Positions 62,912 through 64,000 of a DNA stretch of 64,000 nt are shown in pieces. A program made the position numbers and the translations under genes. How positions within the stretch are numbered: the stretch's first letter is position 1; every line of letters begins with the position of its first letter. Under the pieces are notes generated by a model, which searched no databases, had not been told where the DNA came from, and saw only the letters and a list, made by a program, of their open reading frames with translations. The stretch lies in contig NZ_JARGYC010000013.1 in assembly GCF_029168335.1 (NCBI RefSeq), positions 1-64,000 of the forward strand, read 5' to 3'. This stretch comes from Psychromarinibacter sediminicola. Lineage in GTDB: Bacteria; Pseudomonadota; Alphaproteobacteria; Rhodobacterales; Rhodobacteraceae.

Positions 62912-63721
62912 CTACTCCGCGTCGCGGTCCATGATCCACGCCACGGCGGGGTCGGGGACGAAGCGCCATTTGCGCAGCGGGCCGGCCATGACGTTGAGAT
63001 AGTACATCTCGAAGCCGTAGGGCGCGCCGCAGGGATGGTGGCCGCGGGGGACGCAGACGACGTCGCCGTCGGAGACCGCCATCGTCTCATTCAGCGTTCG
63101 GTCCTCGGTATAGACCCGCTGGATGCCGAAGCCGTCGGCGGGGTTCAGGCGGTGGTAATAGGTCTCTTCCAGATAGGTGATCCGCGGGAAGTCGTCCTCG
63201 TCGTGGCGGTGGCTGGGATAGGACGACCAGTGGCCGGCCGGGGTGAACACCTCGGTGACCAGGAGCGAGTCGGCGTAGTCCTCGTTTTCCATCGCGATGT
63301 TGTTGATGTGGCGCGTGTTGGTGCCCTTGCCGCGCGTCGCAAGTTCGATGCCCTCGGGGCCGATCCGGCGCGCGTCGTGGCCGCCATGGCCGGGGGCGGA
63401 ACAGACCGCGATCACGCAGTCGGTCGTCGCCTCGGCGCGCCAGTCGGCCCCGTTCGGGACGTAGAGGCAGTGCGGCGGCGATTTCTCGAACACGTCCATC
63501 CGGTCGCCCAACTCGCCCCAGTCCCGGCCGGCCGCGGCTATGCGCGCCTTGCCCTCGACCATCACCAGGATGACCTCGCGGTCCCCGGTGGCCTCGGCCG
63601 CCGCCTCGCCGGGGCGCAGCCGGTAGAGGCCGAAGCCCACATAGCGCCAGCCCGCCGTCTGCGGGGTGATGTCGTGGACCTTGCCGTGGGCGCCGAACGG
63701 GTGGTGCAGCAGGTGGCTCAT
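62912..63721 (-). CDS. iolB: 5-deoxy-glucuronate isomerase
   Basis: A 269-residue IolB, a two-cupin isomerase of myo-inositol catabolism that converts 5-deoxy-glucuronate to 5-dehydro-2-deoxy-gluconate. It starts MSHLLHHPFGAHGKVHDITP. SYPSHRHDEDDFPRITYLEE (near residue 167) and the final PCGAPYGFEMYYLNVMAGP (near 232) are hallmark segments with the metal ligands. It is preceded on the same strand by a small membrane protein gene and another gene running off the window, so an iol operon continues to the right. Confidence 0.93.
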   Translation of the reverse strand: MSHLLHHPFGAHGKVHDITPQTAGWRYVGFGLYRLRPGEAAAEATGDREVILVMVEGKARIAAAGRDWGELGDRMDVFEKSPPHCLYVPNGADWRAEATTDCVIAVCSAPGHGGHDARRIGPEGIELATRGKGTNTRHINNIAMENEDYADSLLVTEVFTPAGHWSSYPSHRHDEDDFPRITYLEETYYHRLNPADGFGIQRVYTEDRTLNETMAVSDGDVVCVPRGHHPCGAPYGFEMYYLNVMAGPLRKWRFVPDPAVAWIMDRDAE

Positions 63722-63724
63722 GTC

Positions 63725-63934
63725 TCAGTCCTCCGGGTCGCGGGGGGTGAAGGTGACGAAGAAGCGCCAGGCGGAATAGGCGCCGAGCGCGCCGAACAGG
63801 ATCGCCCAGCCGGGGGCGCCGGCCGACAGCTCGACGCCGGCCCAGCCGAGGCAGGCCGCGACCACCGCGACGCGGATCCAGAGCGGCCGGAAGAACGGGT
63901 GGTCGAGGTCGAAGAACGGGCGGCGCTCAGGCAT
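63725..63934 (-). CDS. Small inner-membrane protein next to iolB (DUF3329-like)
   Basis: A 69-residue protein with two predicted helices (LWIRVAVVAACLGWAGVEL and AILFGALGAYSAWRFFV) and an N-terminal FFDLDHPFFRPLW segment resembling DUF3329 proteins. It lies three bases before iolB and overlaps the previous gene's stop by eight bases, so it is made with the inositol genes. Function unknown. Confidence 0.7.
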   Translation of the reverse strand: MPERRPFFDLDHPFFRPLWIRVAVVAACLGWAGVELSAGAPGWAILFGALGAYSAWRFFVTFTPRDPED

Positions 63935-64000
63935 CGGCGGCGGCCACCAGCCCGGCCTCGGCGCTCATGCGTCTCAGCGAGTCGAGCCCGAGTTTCTGGT
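63927..64000 (-). CDS. C-terminal end of a gene cut by the window edge
   Basis: The minus strand codes for QKLGLDSLRRMSAEAGLVAA followed by ADA and a TGA stop at 63927-63929. Only about 24 residues are inside the window. The frame overlaps the small membrane gene by eight bases, indicating the same iol operon. The product cannot be identified from this piece. Confidence 0.55.
   Translation of the reverse strand, partial: QKLGLDSLRRMSAEAGLVAAADA

Overview
The window is a dense, G+C-rich piece of an alphaproteobacterial chromosome, most likely from the Rhodobacteraceae (Roseobacter group). This rests on family content: a paaABCDE-Z phenylacetate cluster, a coxS-L-M set with the form II AYRGAGR loop, three tripartite tricarboxylate transporters (TTT), a TRAP transporter, and IolB beside a small membrane protein. 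No rRNA, tRNA, CRISPR array, transposase or phage gene was seen.

Layout. 0-6 kb: a D-2-hydroxyacid dehydrogenase, a Dpp/Opp-type ABC importer (two permeases and a fused double ATPase; no binding-protein gene is visible here) and a GarR/HIBADH-type dehydrogenase. 6.1-14.9 kb: a PaaX-type regulator and the aerobic phenylacetyl-CoA operon paaJ-A-B-C-D-E-(ferritin-like paralogue)-paaZ. 14.9-23 kb, minus strand: tamB, tamA and an MFS exporter. 23.1-26.9 kb: a form II CO-dehydrogenase-like molybdenum hydroxylase. 26.9-27.7 kb: an unrecognised secreted protein made of two repeats.

27.9-62.7 kb is one catabolic island. Its genes encode two paralogous amidohydrolases, a Baeyer-Villiger monooxygenase operon with its own IclR regulator and an MBL hydrolase, three TTT systems, a sugar-phosphate isomerase, a lactonase, two alpha/beta-hydrolase-fold proteins that lack the nucleophile serine, a second MFS, a cupin protein, an LtnD-OtnK-OtnC acid-sugar (tetronate) pathway with OtnI and a BKACE enzyme further on, a sialidase-like propeller protein, an HpcH/HpaI aldolase, a second IclR regulator, a TRAP system and an SDR dehydrogenase. 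62.7-64 kb holds a TAXI-receptor gene remnant, iolB, a small membrane protein and the end of a further gene.

The main discovery is that the island is tied together by one operator. The 15-bp inverted repeat TTTCR-N5-YGAAA occurs 11 times, only between 28.8 and 62.7 kb, and always at a promoter position. An apparent -10 hexamer of the TAGnCT type lies at a nearly constant 39-42 bp beyond most sites, with no good -35. This fits a local regulon controlled, perhaps by activation, by one or both IclR-family proteins encoded in the island. Transporters, hydrolases and acid-sugar enzymes would then be induced together.

Other notable points are a probable CTG start for otnK, a ferritin-like Paa paralogue with a broken diiron site, a read-through C-terminal tail on the MBL gene that covers the next promoter, roughly 170-residue tandem repeats inside TamB, and several perfect palindromes between genes.
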